A stretch of 64,000 nucleotides of DNA from Lachnotalea sp041821265. GTDB taxonomy: Bacteria; Bacillota; Clostridia; Lachnospirales; Lachnospiraceae. The stretch lies in the NCBI GenBank assembly GCA_041821265.1, contig JBGUEQ010000006.1, positions 57,172-121,171 on the forward strand, written 5' to 3'. The translations under genes were made by a program, and so were the position numbers. Positions 24,814-33,665 of this stretch are shown one piece after another. Each line of letters opens with the position of its first letter. Position 1 is the first letter of the stretch. Below the pieces are notes generated by a model that searched no databases, was not told where the DNA came from, and saw nothing but the letters and a program-made list of their open reading frames with translations.

Positions 24814-26817
24814 ATGGAAGAAAATGCAAGCGTAACATCAGAATCAGCAAAAACAGAGGCTGATTATTATAAGGATTTGTATTATAAAGAGAAGAAGCAA
24901 AATTATGAACTTCAAGTCAAACTTGAAAAAGCACAGGAAGAGATTGATTTCCTAGAAGGAAAATTAAAAAATATCAAAAATACTTTTGTATGGAAATTAT
25001 CTAAGCCAGCACGTGTAGTAATACATTTTATCATAAGGACAAGAGATAGAATTAGACGTTGTGGAAGTCTAAAAGGCGTTCTTAAGAAAATGAAGCAAAA
25101 GATGGCAGAGCGACAAAATTATGAATTATTTGGTACAGGAAGTTTTCCTACACAAGGACAAGCTAAGATAGAAAAAGAAACGAAATTTGAGAGAGATATT
25201 AAATTCAGTATCTTGGTGCCCTTATATAATACACCGAAGAAGTATTTAACTGAAATGATTGATTCGGTTGTATATCAAACCTATTCCAATTGGGAACTTT
25301 GTCTAGCCGATGGTAGTGATGATAAACATAACTATGTTGGTGACATATGTAAAGAATATAATAAAAAAGATACTAGAATTATATATAAAAAGCTTGAGAA
25401 AAATTTAGGTATTTCAGGAAATACAAATGTATGCTTTGAAATGGCACATGGAGATTATATTGCGCTATTTGATCATGATGATGTATTGCATCCAAGCGTT
25501 TTGTTTGAGAACATGAAGGTGATTTGTGAAAAGGATGCTGATTATGTATACACAGATGAAGCAACTTTTCATGGTAATTCCATCAACAATATGAGTACGA
25601 TGCATTTTAAATCAGACTTTGCAATTGATACACTAAGAGCAAATAATTATATTTGTCATTTTTCCACCTTTGATGCAAAGCTTCTTCAAAAAACAGGATT
25701 ATTTCGAACGGAATTTGATGGTAGTCAAGATCATGATATGATTCTAAGACTTACCTCAGCGGCAAAAAATGTTTGCCATATACCGAAAATATTATATTAT
25801 TGGAGATCTCATAAGAATTCAGTAGCTTCCAATATCAATGCGAAGTCATATGCAATTGATGCAGCAAAAAGGGCGGTAGAAGATCATTTGAAACAGACAG
25901 GAATTGATGGAAGCGCAGAAAGTACAAAAGCATTTCCGACTATTTTTAAGATTAATTATAACTTGAAATCAAAACCATTAGTTTCCATCGTGATTGCTAA
26001 TAAAGATCATTTAAGTGACCTTGCAAAATGCATTGAGTCTATCAATTATAAATCAACCTATGACAATTACGAAATTATAATTGTTGAGAATAACAGTACA
26101 GAAGAGAAATTATTTGAGTATTATGAAACGCTAGCTAATATTCGTAACATTAGCGTTGTGAAATATGAAGGTGAATTTAATTATTCGGCTATCAACAATT
26201 TAGGTGCTTCGCATGCCAAAGGCGAATATATTATATTACTCAATAATGATATAGAAATTATAACAGATGACTGGATTGAGGAACTGTTGATGTATGCGCA
26301 ACGTGATGATGTCGGTGCGGTTGGAGCTAAATTATATTATGCAGATGATACGATTCAGCATGCGGGCATTGTGATAGGGCTAGGGGCGCATCGTAGCGCG
26401 GGACATACGCATTATCGTTTGCCTAAGGCTAATTTAGGCTATATGGGTAAATTATACTATGCGCAGGATGTAACGGCTGTAACAGGGGCTTGTTTGATGG
26501 TGAAAAAGAGTTTATTTGACCAATTAAATGGGTTAGATGAAAGCTTTGCAGTAGCACTAAACGATGTGGATTTTTGTTTGAGATTAAGACAGCTTGGTTT
26601 ACTGAATGTATTTACACCTTTTGCAGAACTCTATCATTATGAATCTAAATCCAGAGGATTAGATGATAAAGCGGAAAAGGCAAAACGTTATGATGAAGAA
26701 GTAGCAAGATTTAGAGAACGATGGATGGATTTACTGAATTCGGGAGATCCATACTACAATGTTAACTTTTCACTAGACAGTGCAGAATACAAGGTTGTAC
26801 CACCTAAAAAGGATTGA
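24814..26817 (+). CDS. Tandem GT2 glycosyltransferase
   Basis: 667 aa. A coiled coil (about residues 10-55) and a basic region precede two GT2 domains. The first starts near 130 (FSILVPLYNTPKKYL; ALFDHDDVLHP as the D-x-D site; YTDEATFHG). The second starts near 390 (VSIVIANKDHL; IVENNSTEEK; ILLNNDIEI; GACLMVKKSLF; LNDVDFCLRL). Both keep their catalytic landmarks. It resembles rhamnan-type polymerising transferases that add two residues per cycle. A paralogue follows immediately. Confidence 0.88.
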   Translation: MEENASVTSESAKTEADYYKDLYYKEKKQNYELQVKLEKAQEEIDFLEGKLKNIKNTFVWKLSKPARVVIHFIIRTRDRIRRCGSLKGVLKKMKQKMAERQNYELFGTGSFPTQGQAKIEKETKFERDIKFSILVPLYNTPKKYLTEMIDSVVYQTYSNWELCLADGSDDKHNYVGDICKEYNKKDTRIIYKKLEKNLGISGNTNVCFEMAHGDYIALFDHDDVLHPSVLFENMKVICEKDADYVYTDEATFHGNSINNMSTMHFKSDFAIDTLRANNYICHFSTFDAKLLQKTGLFRTEFDGSQDHDMILRLTSAAKNVCHIPKILYYWRSHKNSVASNINAKSYAIDAAKRAVEDHLKQTGIDGSAESTKAFPTIFKINYNLKSKPLVSIVIANKDHLSDLAKCIESINYKSTYDNYEIIIVENNSTEEKLFEYYETLANIRNISVVKYEGEFNYSAINNLGASHAKGEYIILLNNDIEIITDDWIEELLMYAQRDDVGAVGAKLYYADDTIQHAGIVIGLGAHRSAGHTHYRLPKANLGYMGKLYYAQDVTAVTGACLMVKKSLFDQLNGLDESFAVALNDVDFCLRLRQLGLLNVFTPFAELYHYESKSRGLDDKAEKAKRYDEEVARFRERWMDLLNSGDPYYNVNFSLDSAEYKVVPPKKD

Positions 26818-26821
26818 ACAT

Positions 26822-28459
26822 ATGGATAAAAAACCAGAAGAAAACAAAAGCCTTTTTGAATCATTAAGCAAAAAAATCACAGCTGAAAATGTTAAGAAAG
26901 GTGTCAATTATTTATCGCAATATGGAATCAAGCAATTTGGAGCAAAATTAGTGGGTCAGCTTCAAAGAGAAGACATTGATTATGAAGCTTATCGAAGTGA
27001 ACATGAGCTTACGAGTATACAATTGGATTATCAGAGAAATTTTACGTTTACCTATAATCCAGTTGTTAGCATTATTGTGCCTGTTTATAAAACACCAGAA
27101 AATTTCCTAAGAGAAATGATAGAATCGGTATTAACGCAGACGTATAAGTATATAGAATTGTGCATAGCGGATGGAAGTGGTGTTGCGTACACGCAAGTAG
27201 AAGAAATTGTGGAACAATATAAGTCAGTGGATGGAAGAATAAAATTTCTTAAATTAGAAGAGAATCTTGGTATCGCTGGAAACTCGAACGAAGCGCTGAA
27301 ATTAGCCAAAGGGCATTATGTTGGTCTGTTAGATCATGATGACTTCTTAGCCCCAAATACAGTGTTTGAAGTGGTTAAAACAATTAATGAAGAAAAAGCA
27401 GATGCAATTTATACAGATGAGGACAAGACTACTACCAATGCACAGCGATTTTTTGAGCCTCATTTTAAACCTGATTTTGATTTAGACTTATTAAGAAGTA
27501 ATAATTATATTTGCCATTTTTTTGTAATAAGAAAAGAAATTGCAGATAACATCCAGGGATTTCGATCAGAATTTGACGGTTCACAAGATTATGATTTTAT
27601 ATTTCGAAGTCTTGAATTATCAAAAGTTATAAGACATATACCTAAAATACTTTATCATTGGAGAGTACATTCTAATTCAGTAGCGGATAACCCATCAAGC
27701 AAAATGTATGCTTATGATGCAGGGAAAAGAGCAATTGAAGAACATTTAAAAAGACTCCATGTAGATGCAGAGGTGAGCAATGGAAGTAACCTTGGCTATT
27801 ACAGAGTGAAGTATTTAATGCAGGAATTTCCCTTTGTATCGATTGTGGTAAGAGATATGAACCGGCCTGCTAATTATTCACGTGCAGTTAAAACAATTGA
27901 CAGTCATACCAATTACACGAAATATGAAGTAATAAAAGAGGCACAGCTCTTTCGAGCGAAGGGTGAATATATTATATTCTACAATGCTGATTTAGTTCCA
28001 TTGAATAAGGATTGGCTAGAAGAACTAACATCCCATTGTGCAAGGCGTGAAGTTGGTATCGTAGGTGGAAAAATATATAAGGGGAATGAAATATTTAGAG
28101 CTGGTGTACTAGTGAATGAGAAGAACGATACAAAGAAGCTTCTATGGGCTGGTAAAAATGCAATTACTCGTGAAGGATTTGCAAATGGTGAGGTCGTGAC
28201 ATACACACAGATGTTTACGAAGCTTGCCAAATGGAATCAAGGATATTTTTGCAAAGCTATTATTTTGCAAGATACAGATGCAATATCAAGCTTATGTATG
28301 ATGGTGAAGCGGAGCATTTATTTTGATAATGGTGGATTTAATCGTTCGCTAGACAAAGGATTTGTTGGACTGGATTTTTGCTTAAAGACTAGAAAAGCAG
28401 GATATAAAATTGTGTTTGACCCTTATGCCGAATTTGAGTTGAAGGAAAGTCAGCGATGA
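26822..28459 (+). CDS. Tandem GT2 glycosyltransferase with degenerate second domain
   Basis: 545 aa, a paralogue of the preceding protein. The first GT2 domain is intact (VSIIVPVYKTPENFL; GLLDHDDFLAP; YTDEDKTT; GSQDYDFIFR). The second begins FVSIVVRDMNRP, but YEVIKEAQLFRAKGEYI replaces the ~55 residues that carry the nucleotide-binding VENNSTE block in the paralogue, and the D-x-D strand reads FYNADLV. The second domain is therefore likely inactive or structural. The start is 5 bases after the previous stop. Confidence 0.85.
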   Translation: MDKKPEENKSLFESLSKKITAENVKKGVNYLSQYGIKQFGAKLVGQLQREDIDYEAYRSEHELTSIQLDYQRNFTFTYNPVVSIIVPVYKTPENFLREMIESVLTQTYKYIELCIADGSGVAYTQVEEIVEQYKSVDGRIKFLKLEENLGIAGNSNEALKLAKGHYVGLLDHDDFLAPNTVFEVVKTINEEKADAIYTDEDKTTTNAQRFFEPHFKPDFDLDLLRSNNYICHFFVIRKEIADNIQGFRSEFDGSQDYDFIFRSLELSKVIRHIPKILYHWRVHSNSVADNPSSKMYAYDAGKRAIEEHLKRLHVDAEVSNGSNLGYYRVKYLMQEFPFVSIVVRDMNRPANYSRAVKTIDSHTNYTKYEVIKEAQLFRAKGEYIIFYNADLVPLNKDWLEELTSHCARREVGIVGGKIYKGNEIFRAGVLVNEKNDTKKLLWAGKNAITREGFANGEVVTYTQMFTKLAKWNQGYFCKAIILQDTDAISSLCMMVKRSIYFDNGGFNRSLDKGFVGLDFCLKTRKAGYKIVFDPYAEFELKESQR

Positions 28460-29421
28460 ATAAAAAAAGCCAAGTATCAATCGTGATACCAAATTATAAT
28501 GGAATAAAATTTTTGGCTAATTGCCTAAAAGCATTAGAAAAACAAAGTGATGCTGAATTTGAAGTTATTGTAGTAGATAATGGCTCATCAGATGGAAGTA
28601 TTGAACTGATGAAAGAACAATTTGCTTATGTAAAGTTAATTGAGCTTGATAAAAATTATGGTTTTTGTAAAGCAGTCAACGAAGGAATAAAATGCGTAAA
28701 CACGAAATATGTTATTTTATTAAATAACGATACAGAAGTTCAGAAATATTTTGTAGAGGAATTAGTAAAAGCGATTAGTAAATCAAAGAAAATATTTTCA
28801 TGTTCTGCTAAAATGCTACAGTTATATAACAAAAATTTAATTGATGATGCAGGAGATTTCTACTGTGCATTAGGATGGGCATTTGCAAGAGGAAAGTCAA
28901 AGCCTATTACAGAATTTAGTGAAGATAATTATATTTTTGCAGCATGTGCAGGAGCCGCAATTTATAGAAGAGAAATATTTGATGAAATAGGGTATTTCGA
29001 CGAGGCACATTTTGCTTATTTAGAAGATATCGATATAGGCTATAGAGCTAGAATTAATGGATATAAGAATATGTATGCAGCAAAAGCAGTTGTTTATCAT
29101 GCGGGAAGTGGTGCAAGTGGTTCGAGATATAATGAATTTAAGGTAAAGTTGGCATCAAAAAACAGTGTTTATTTGATTTATAAAAATATGCCGACTATAC
29201 AAATACTTATTAATTTGCCACTTCTTTTGATTGGATTTAGTATTAAAACACTTTTTTTTATAAAAAAAGGTTTTGCTTCTACGTATCTAAATGGTTTGAT
29301 AAAAGGGATACAAATGTCCAGAAAATCTAAAAAGGTGACATTTTATATGAGAAATATTAGTAATTATGGAATGATACAATTAGAATTGTGGATAAATATA
29401 ATTAGAAAGCTATTATATTAA
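28456..29421 (+). CDS. GT2 glycosyltransferase (rhamnosyltransferase-like)
   Basis: 321 aa. The GT2 domain has VSIVIPNYNG, VVDNGSSDGS, ILLNNDTEVQ and AYLEDIDIGYR, the pattern of WbbL/RfbF-type rhamnosyltransferases, followed by a hydrophobic C-terminus (INLPLLLIGFSIKTLFF) that may sit in the membrane. The ATG overlaps the preceding stop (ATGA). It is the last gene before a possible internal promoter. Confidence 0.88.
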   Translation: MNKKSQVSIVIPNYNGIKFLANCLKALEKQSDAEFEVIVVDNGSSDGSIELMKEQFAYVKLIELDKNYGFCKAVNEGIKCVNTKYVILLNNDTEVQKYFVEELVKAISKSKKIFSCSAKMLQLYNKNLIDDAGDFYCALGWAFARGKSKPITEFSEDNYIFAACAGAAIYRREIFDEIGYFDEAHFAYLEDIDIGYRARINGYKNMYAAKAVVYHAGSGASGSRYNEFKVKLASKNSVYLIYKNMPTIQILINLPLLLIGFSIKTLFFIKKGFASTYLNGLIKGIQMSRKSKKVTFYMRNISNYGMIQLELWINIIRKLLY

Positions 29422-29453
29422 GAAAAGCTTAAACTTTAGCTGTGAAAATTAAG

Positions 29454-29482
29454 TTGCACATGGGTATCAGATATTGTATCAT
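29454..29482 (+). promoter_or_regulatory. Predicted internal promoter
   Basis: TTGCAC (29454-29459), a 17-nt spacer and TATCAT (29477-29482), in the 119-base gap before the sugar-phosphate transferase gene. It would allow the initiating transferase and LCP genes to be expressed apart from the rest. Confidence 0.45.
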
Positions 29483-29540
29483 AGATTTATGAAAAAGCTT
29501 ATGAAAGAAATTAATAGATTGGTGAAATGGGTGAGAATGG

Positions 29541-30974
29541 TTGATAAAAGACAATCAGAAATTTTTTAATAAACTGCATGTTTTACTAGATGCATTTATT
29601 ATTGCAGTATCATATGCGTTTGCATGGTATTTTAGATTTACGATAGTGCCAAAGTTGATAGAAATTTGGCCTATATTAAAAATAATTTTTAAAACAAATG
29701 AAGAAGCGTTGGATATTTATTTTTCAGTTATGTTTTTAATTGTGCCATCCTATTTAATATTATACACAATATTTAATTTGTATACATCAAAAAGGATACA
29801 ACGAAGAAAATATGAGTTCTATAACATAGTCAAAGCTAATTTTGTTGGTTTGACTGGCTTCATGGTTATACTTTATTATATTAAATTAGGTGATTTTTCA
29901 CGTGGACTTTTATTTGTATTTTGTATTACGAATACTTTAGCTGAGACATTATTTCGAAATGCAGTTAGATATTTACTAAGAAACATTAGAACCAAAGGAT
30001 TTAATTTAAGACATGTTCTACTAGTTGGTTACAGTCGTGCAGCACAAGAATATATTGATAGAATTAAAGCAAATCCACAGTGGGGCTATATTATACGAGG
30101 GATTCTAGATGATAATGTAGAGCGTGGCACACAATATAAAGACATAAAAGTAATTGGAAATATTGAAGACCTTACGATTATTCTTCCGGAGAATCGACTG
30201 GATGAAATTGCGATTACCTTAAGCTTAGGAGAATATGCAAAATTAGAGAGAATAGTGAATCAATGTGAGAAATCAGGTGTTCACACAAAGTTTATACCAG
30301 ATTATAATCAGGTCATACCAAACAGGCCATATGTAGAAGATTTGATGGGTTTGCCAATTATTAATATTAGGCATGTTCCATTAACGAATACCTTTAATAT
30401 TATAATAAAAAGAATTATGGATATGATTGGTTCTTTGCTTTTAATCGTGTTAACATCGCCAATTATGTTAATAATAGCAGTATTAGTAAAAGCTACATCA
30501 AATGGACCATTAATTTATAGTCAAGAGCGAGTAGGACTTCATAATAGGTCGTTCAAAATGTACAAGTTCCGCTCAATGGAAGTGCAAACACCAAATGAAG
30601 AACGTACGAAGTTTACGGTACCAAATGATCCAAGGGTAACGAAAATTGGTAAATTTATTAGGAAGACAAGTATAGATGAATTTCCACAGTTTTTCAATGT
30701 ACTTTTTGGGGATATGAGTCTTGTAGGTCCTAGACCAGAGCGACCATTCTTCGTTGAGAAATTCAAAGAAGAGATACCAAGATATATGGTCAAGCATCAG
30801 GTAAGACCTGGAATTACTGGATGGGCACAGATTAACGGATATAGAGGAAATACTTCCATTCGAAAAAGAATTGAGTATGATTTATATTATATAGAGAATT
30901 GGACACTTGGTTTCGACTTTAAAATATTATCTTTAACGATATTTAAAGGTTTCATAAATAAAAACGCATATTAA
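29541..30974 (+). CDS. Polyprenyl-phosphate sugar-phosphate transferase (WbaP/CpsE type)
   Basis: 477 aa, full length for the family. N-terminal membrane segments (about residues 10-130) and a CoA-binding-like domain (HVLLVGYSRAA) precede the catalytic domain with the last membrane segment and KMYKFRSM, EFPQFFNVLFGDMSLVGPRPERP and PGITGWAQINGYRG. It transfers a sugar phosphate from UDP-sugar to undecaprenyl phosphate, starting the repeat unit. A TTG start at 29541 is used because an in-frame TGA lies at 29532 and no earlier ATG is in frame. Confidence 0.93.
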   Translation: MIKDNQKFFNKLHVLLDAFIIAVSYAFAWYFRFTIVPKLIEIWPILKIIFKTNEEALDIYFSVMFLIVPSYLILYTIFNLYTSKRIQRRKYEFYNIVKANFVGLTGFMVILYYIKLGDFSRGLLFVFCITNTLAETLFRNAVRYLLRNIRTKGFNLRHVLLVGYSRAAQEYIDRIKANPQWGYIIRGILDDNVERGTQYKDIKVIGNIEDLTIILPENRLDEIAITLSLGEYAKLERIVNQCEKSGVHTKFIPDYNQVIPNRPYVEDLMGLPIINIRHVPLTNTFNIIIKRIMDMIGSLLLIVLTSPIMLIIAVLVKATSNGPLIYSQERVGLHNRSFKMYKFRSMEVQTPNEERTKFTVPNDPRVTKIGKFIRKTSIDEFPQFFNVLFGDMSLVGPRPERPFFVEKFKEEIPRYMVKHQVRPGITGWAQINGYRGNTSIRKRIEYDLYYIENWTLGFDFKILSLTIFKGFINKNAY

Positions 30975-30991
30975 GAAAGGCATGGGATAAC

Positions 30992-32104
30992 ATGACAAAG
31001 GAAACGAAAAACACTTCAAAAAAGACGTCAGCGAAGACTTCGCCTAATAAAAAAATTAGCAAAAAAGCAGCAACAAAGAAAAAAAGAAGAAAAATACTTT
31101 TCGCAATAGAGGCAGTTGCACTTATAGTTTTGATTGCAGCATTCTTAATCATGGCAAAGCTGAATAAACTTGATCAAACAGTGGATATTGATGAGGGTAA
31201 TCTGACAGCAAACGAAGGTATTGAAAACCTTGATAAAATTAATGAAGGATATACAAATGTAGCATTGTTTGGAATTGATTCGCGCGAAAATGGGTCATTT
31301 GGTTCGGGAGCGCATAGTGATGCAATTATAGTCGCAAGTATCAATAACAGTACAGGAGATATCAAGCTATGCTCTGTATATCGAGATACTTACCTTAATC
31401 TATCTGATGATACTTATAAAAAAGCAACAGAGGCATATTTCTATGGTGGTCCAGAGCAGGCAATTAAGATGCTAAACATGAACCTTGATTTAAATATAAC
31501 CAAGTATGTTTCAGTTGACTTTTTAGCAATTACTAAAGTAGTAGATTTATTAGGCGGTATTGAAATTGATGTTCAAGAGAACGAAATTGATCATTTAAAT
31601 AATTATACAGTTGAAACTTCCGCAGTAACAGGAGTGACTACCACGAAGCTAACCAAGACTGGTCTGCAGCTCTTAGATGGAGTACAAGCTACTTCGTATG
31701 CTAGAATTCGTTATACGGCGGGAGATGATTACAAGAGAACAGAGAGACAGAGACTTGTAATAGAGAAAATTATTGAGAAAGCAAAAAAAGCAAATATAGC
31801 AACTTTAAATAATATAATTGACGATGTATTTCCTTGCATTTCAACAAATTTCTCGTTGACTGATATCATTGCGTTAGCTGCAGATTCTGGAAAATATAAT
31901 ATTGCTGAAACAACTGGATTTCCATTTGAAAAAACAACGAAGAATTGGAAAAAAAGTATTGGTGATGTTGTCCTTCCAGTTACTCTTGAAAAAAATGTAC
32001 AAGAATTACATGCATTCTTATTTGCAGAAGATAGCTATACTGTTTCTCCAACAGTCCAAGCAATTAGTAAAAAAATAATTGAAGATACTGGAGTTTCACA
32101 ATAG
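30992..32104 (+). CDS. LytR-CpsA-Psr (LCP) family ligase
   Basis: 370 aa. A Lys-rich cytoplasmic tail and one membrane segment (AIEAVALIVLIAAFLIMA) are followed by the extracellular LCP domain: VALFGIDSRE, HSDAIIVASIN (metal/pyrophosphate-binding Asp), CSVYRDTYL with its Arg, and YARIRYTAGDDYKRTERQRLV. LCP enzymes move polyprenyl-linked wall polymers onto peptidoglycan. Its place at the end of the operon says the product is probably wall-anchored. Confidence 0.93.
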   Translation: MTKETKNTSKKTSAKTSPNKKISKKAATKKKRRKILFAIEAVALIVLIAAFLIMAKLNKLDQTVDIDEGNLTANEGIENLDKINEGYTNVALFGIDSRENGSFGSGAHSDAIIVASINNSTGDIKLCSVYRDTYLNLSDDTYKKATEAYFYGGPEQAIKMLNMNLDLNITKYVSVDFLAITKVVDLLGGIEIDVQENEIDHLNNYTVETSAVTGVTTTKLTKTGLQLLDGVQATSYARIRYTAGDDYKRTERQRLVIEKIIEKAKKANIATLNNIIDDVFPCISTNFSLTDIIALAADSGKYNIAETTGFPFEKTTKNWKKSIGDVVLPVTLEKNVQELHAFLFAEDSYTVSPTVQAISKKIIEDTGVSQ

Positions 32105-32106
32105 AA

Positions 32107-32264
32107 CATGAATCATAACTATTCAGTACCCACTGTTCCGCGAAGTTAAAATTATGCAGTATGCATAATTTTACGAGTGTATCACGCACCAAAATGCAAT
32201 TCTATTGCATTTTGTGTGCATCGCGTAGCGGTAACTATGAAGAACTGAATAGTTACCATGAATC
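32107..32264 (+). mobile_element. MITE-like palindromic element A1 with 8-bp target duplication
   Basis: The element is 32115-32256 (142 bp). TAACTATTCAGT (32116-32127) is the exact inverted copy of ACTGAATAGTTA (32244-32255). CATGAATC directly abuts both sides (32107-32114 and 32257-32264), a perfect 8-bp target duplication. No transposase is encoded. It lies between the LCP gene and the next GT2 gene. The stretch 32105-32583 has no gene: this element, a hairpin and a second repeat fill most of it. Confidence 0.85.
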
Positions 32265-32277
32265 ATAATATGATTAG

Positions 32278-32301
32278 GGTGTCAAAAGGTATTTTGACAC
32301 C
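32278..32301 (+). terminator. Hairpin GGTGTCAAAA/TTTTGACACC
   Basis: A perfect 10-bp stem with a GGTA loop. It is terminator-like through the T4 in its right arm but has no further T-run. It may end the LCP transcript. Confidence 0.4.
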
Positions 32302-32455
32302 TGATACCTACGGATTGTTACGCACTTTGTGCTCCCACAATCCTAAAAACATTCAAAATCCGCCCTGTTCGGGCTACTTTCTCATGTTTTGCGGGTCCCC
32401 AAGTCATGTTTTTTCATGCTAGCATGAAACACATGACCTTTTGACCCTGGTATCA
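32302..32455 (+). repeat. 154-bp TGATACC/GGTATCA inverted-repeat element
   Basis: Begins TGATACC and ends GGTATCA (32449-32455). Its first 30 bases match 10658-10687 in reverse complement. It holds an 18-bp perfect palindrome, TTTCATGCT/AGCATGAAA (32412-32429), flanked by further inverted bases (GTCATGT/ACATGAC). It has no coding capacity, and no flanking duplication was found. Confidence 0.6.
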
Positions 32456-32583
32456 TAATATTTGATTTTATAAAGTAAATGTAATAATCTATTTTGATGA
32501 ATGGATTGTCGCGTTTACTTTTTTTTATAGATAGGTTAAAATAAGTAAAAAGGTATAAACTAAAGCAAATAGGAGTTTTGAGA

Positions 32584-33498
32584 ATGAATAAAACAGTAGA
32601 TATTATAATTCCCACATATAGACCAGATGAAAAATTTGAGAACCTAATAGATTTATTAGAACAGCAGAGCTATCCAATCAATCATATTATTGTTATTAAT
32701 ACAGAACAGAAATTGTTTTCTAGTAAAAATATTGACAATTATAATAATATAATCGTAGAACATATTAGGGAAAAAGATTTCGATCATGGGGGAACCAGAG
32801 ATAGTGCTGCTTTGAAGTCAGATGCAGATATTATTGTGTTTATGACTCAAGATGCAATACCAGACAACGAATATTTAATTGAAAACTTAATAAAAGGATT
32901 TGAATCAAATGACATAGGGGCTACGTATGCAAGACAACTCCCACGAGAAAATTGCGGTGAAATTGAGAGATTTACTAGAAGTTTTAATTATCCAAATAAG
33001 AGTAGCGTTAAATCGCAAACTGATATCAATACATTAGGAATTAAAACCTATTTTTGCTCAAATGTGTGCGCTGCCTATCAAAAAGAATTATATGTAAGCC
33101 TTGGAGGTTTTATAAAACATACCATTTTTAATGAAGATATGATTTTTGCAGGACGAATTATTAAATCGGGAATGAAAATTGCATATTGTGCCAATGCAAG
33201 AGTCATACATTCACACAATTATACCAACTTGCAACAATTAAGGAGAAATTTTGATTTAGCAGTATCCCAGAAGGATAATCCAGATGTATTTGACGGAATA
33301 AAATCAGAAGGGGAAGGTATAAAACTAGTGATACAAACGGCGAAGCATTGTTGTAGGATAGGTAAACCTTGGTTAGTATTTGAATTAGTAATGAAAAGTG
33401 GATTTAAATATATTGGGTATAAACTGGGTCTGGCATATTATAAGCTTCCCAGTTGGTTAATCAAGAAACTTACGATGAATAAAGAATATTGGAAATAG
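32584..33498 (+). CDS. GT2 glycosyltransferase (rhamnosyltransferase-type)
   Basis: 304 aa. VDIIIPTYRPDEKF opens the domain; FDHGGTRDSAA is the Asp-His-Gly-Gly-Thr-Arg block typical of rhamnosyltransferases such as RfbN/RfbF; FMTQDAIPD is the metal-site region; and FNEDMIFAGR the acceptor site. AGGAG lies 8 bases before the ATG. It is separated from the main operon by repeats but points the same way, so it probably adds a residue to the same polymer. Confidence 0.88.
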   Translation: MNKTVDIIIPTYRPDEKFENLIDLLEQQSYPINHIIVINTEQKLFSSKNIDNYNNIIVEHIREKDFDHGGTRDSAALKSDADIIVFMTQDAIPDNEYLIENLIKGFESNDIGATYARQLPRENCGEIERFTRSFNYPNKSSVKSQTDINTLGIKTYFCSNVCAAYQKELYVSLGGFIKHTIFNEDMIFAGRIIKSGMKIAYCANARVIHSHNYTNLQQLRRNFDLAVSQKDNPDVFDGIKSEGEGIKLVIQTAKHCCRIGKPWLVFELVMKSGFKYIGYKLGLAYYKLPSWLIKKLTMNKEYWK

Positions 33499-33665
33499 GA
33501 ATAGATGCATTGATTGAAGTAGATGTGGCAGTATATTGCAGTGCATTATGTTTGTGTAGCGAAGCGATGTATTAGGACAAAGTTTATTTTAATTTTTATC
33601 ACAGTTTAATCACAATTCATTGATAAACTAAAAAAAATCAAACAAATAGTAAAGGAGAATGTAAC

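Noticed and set aside
32105..32583. Insertion sequence with transposase
   Set aside because: The elements have ends and target duplications but no coding sequence, so they are called MITE-like rather than IS.
32382..32615. Minus-strand 77-codon open frame
   Set aside because: It lies over a palindromic repeat element and the start of the next GT2 gene; no ribosome site or family resemblance.
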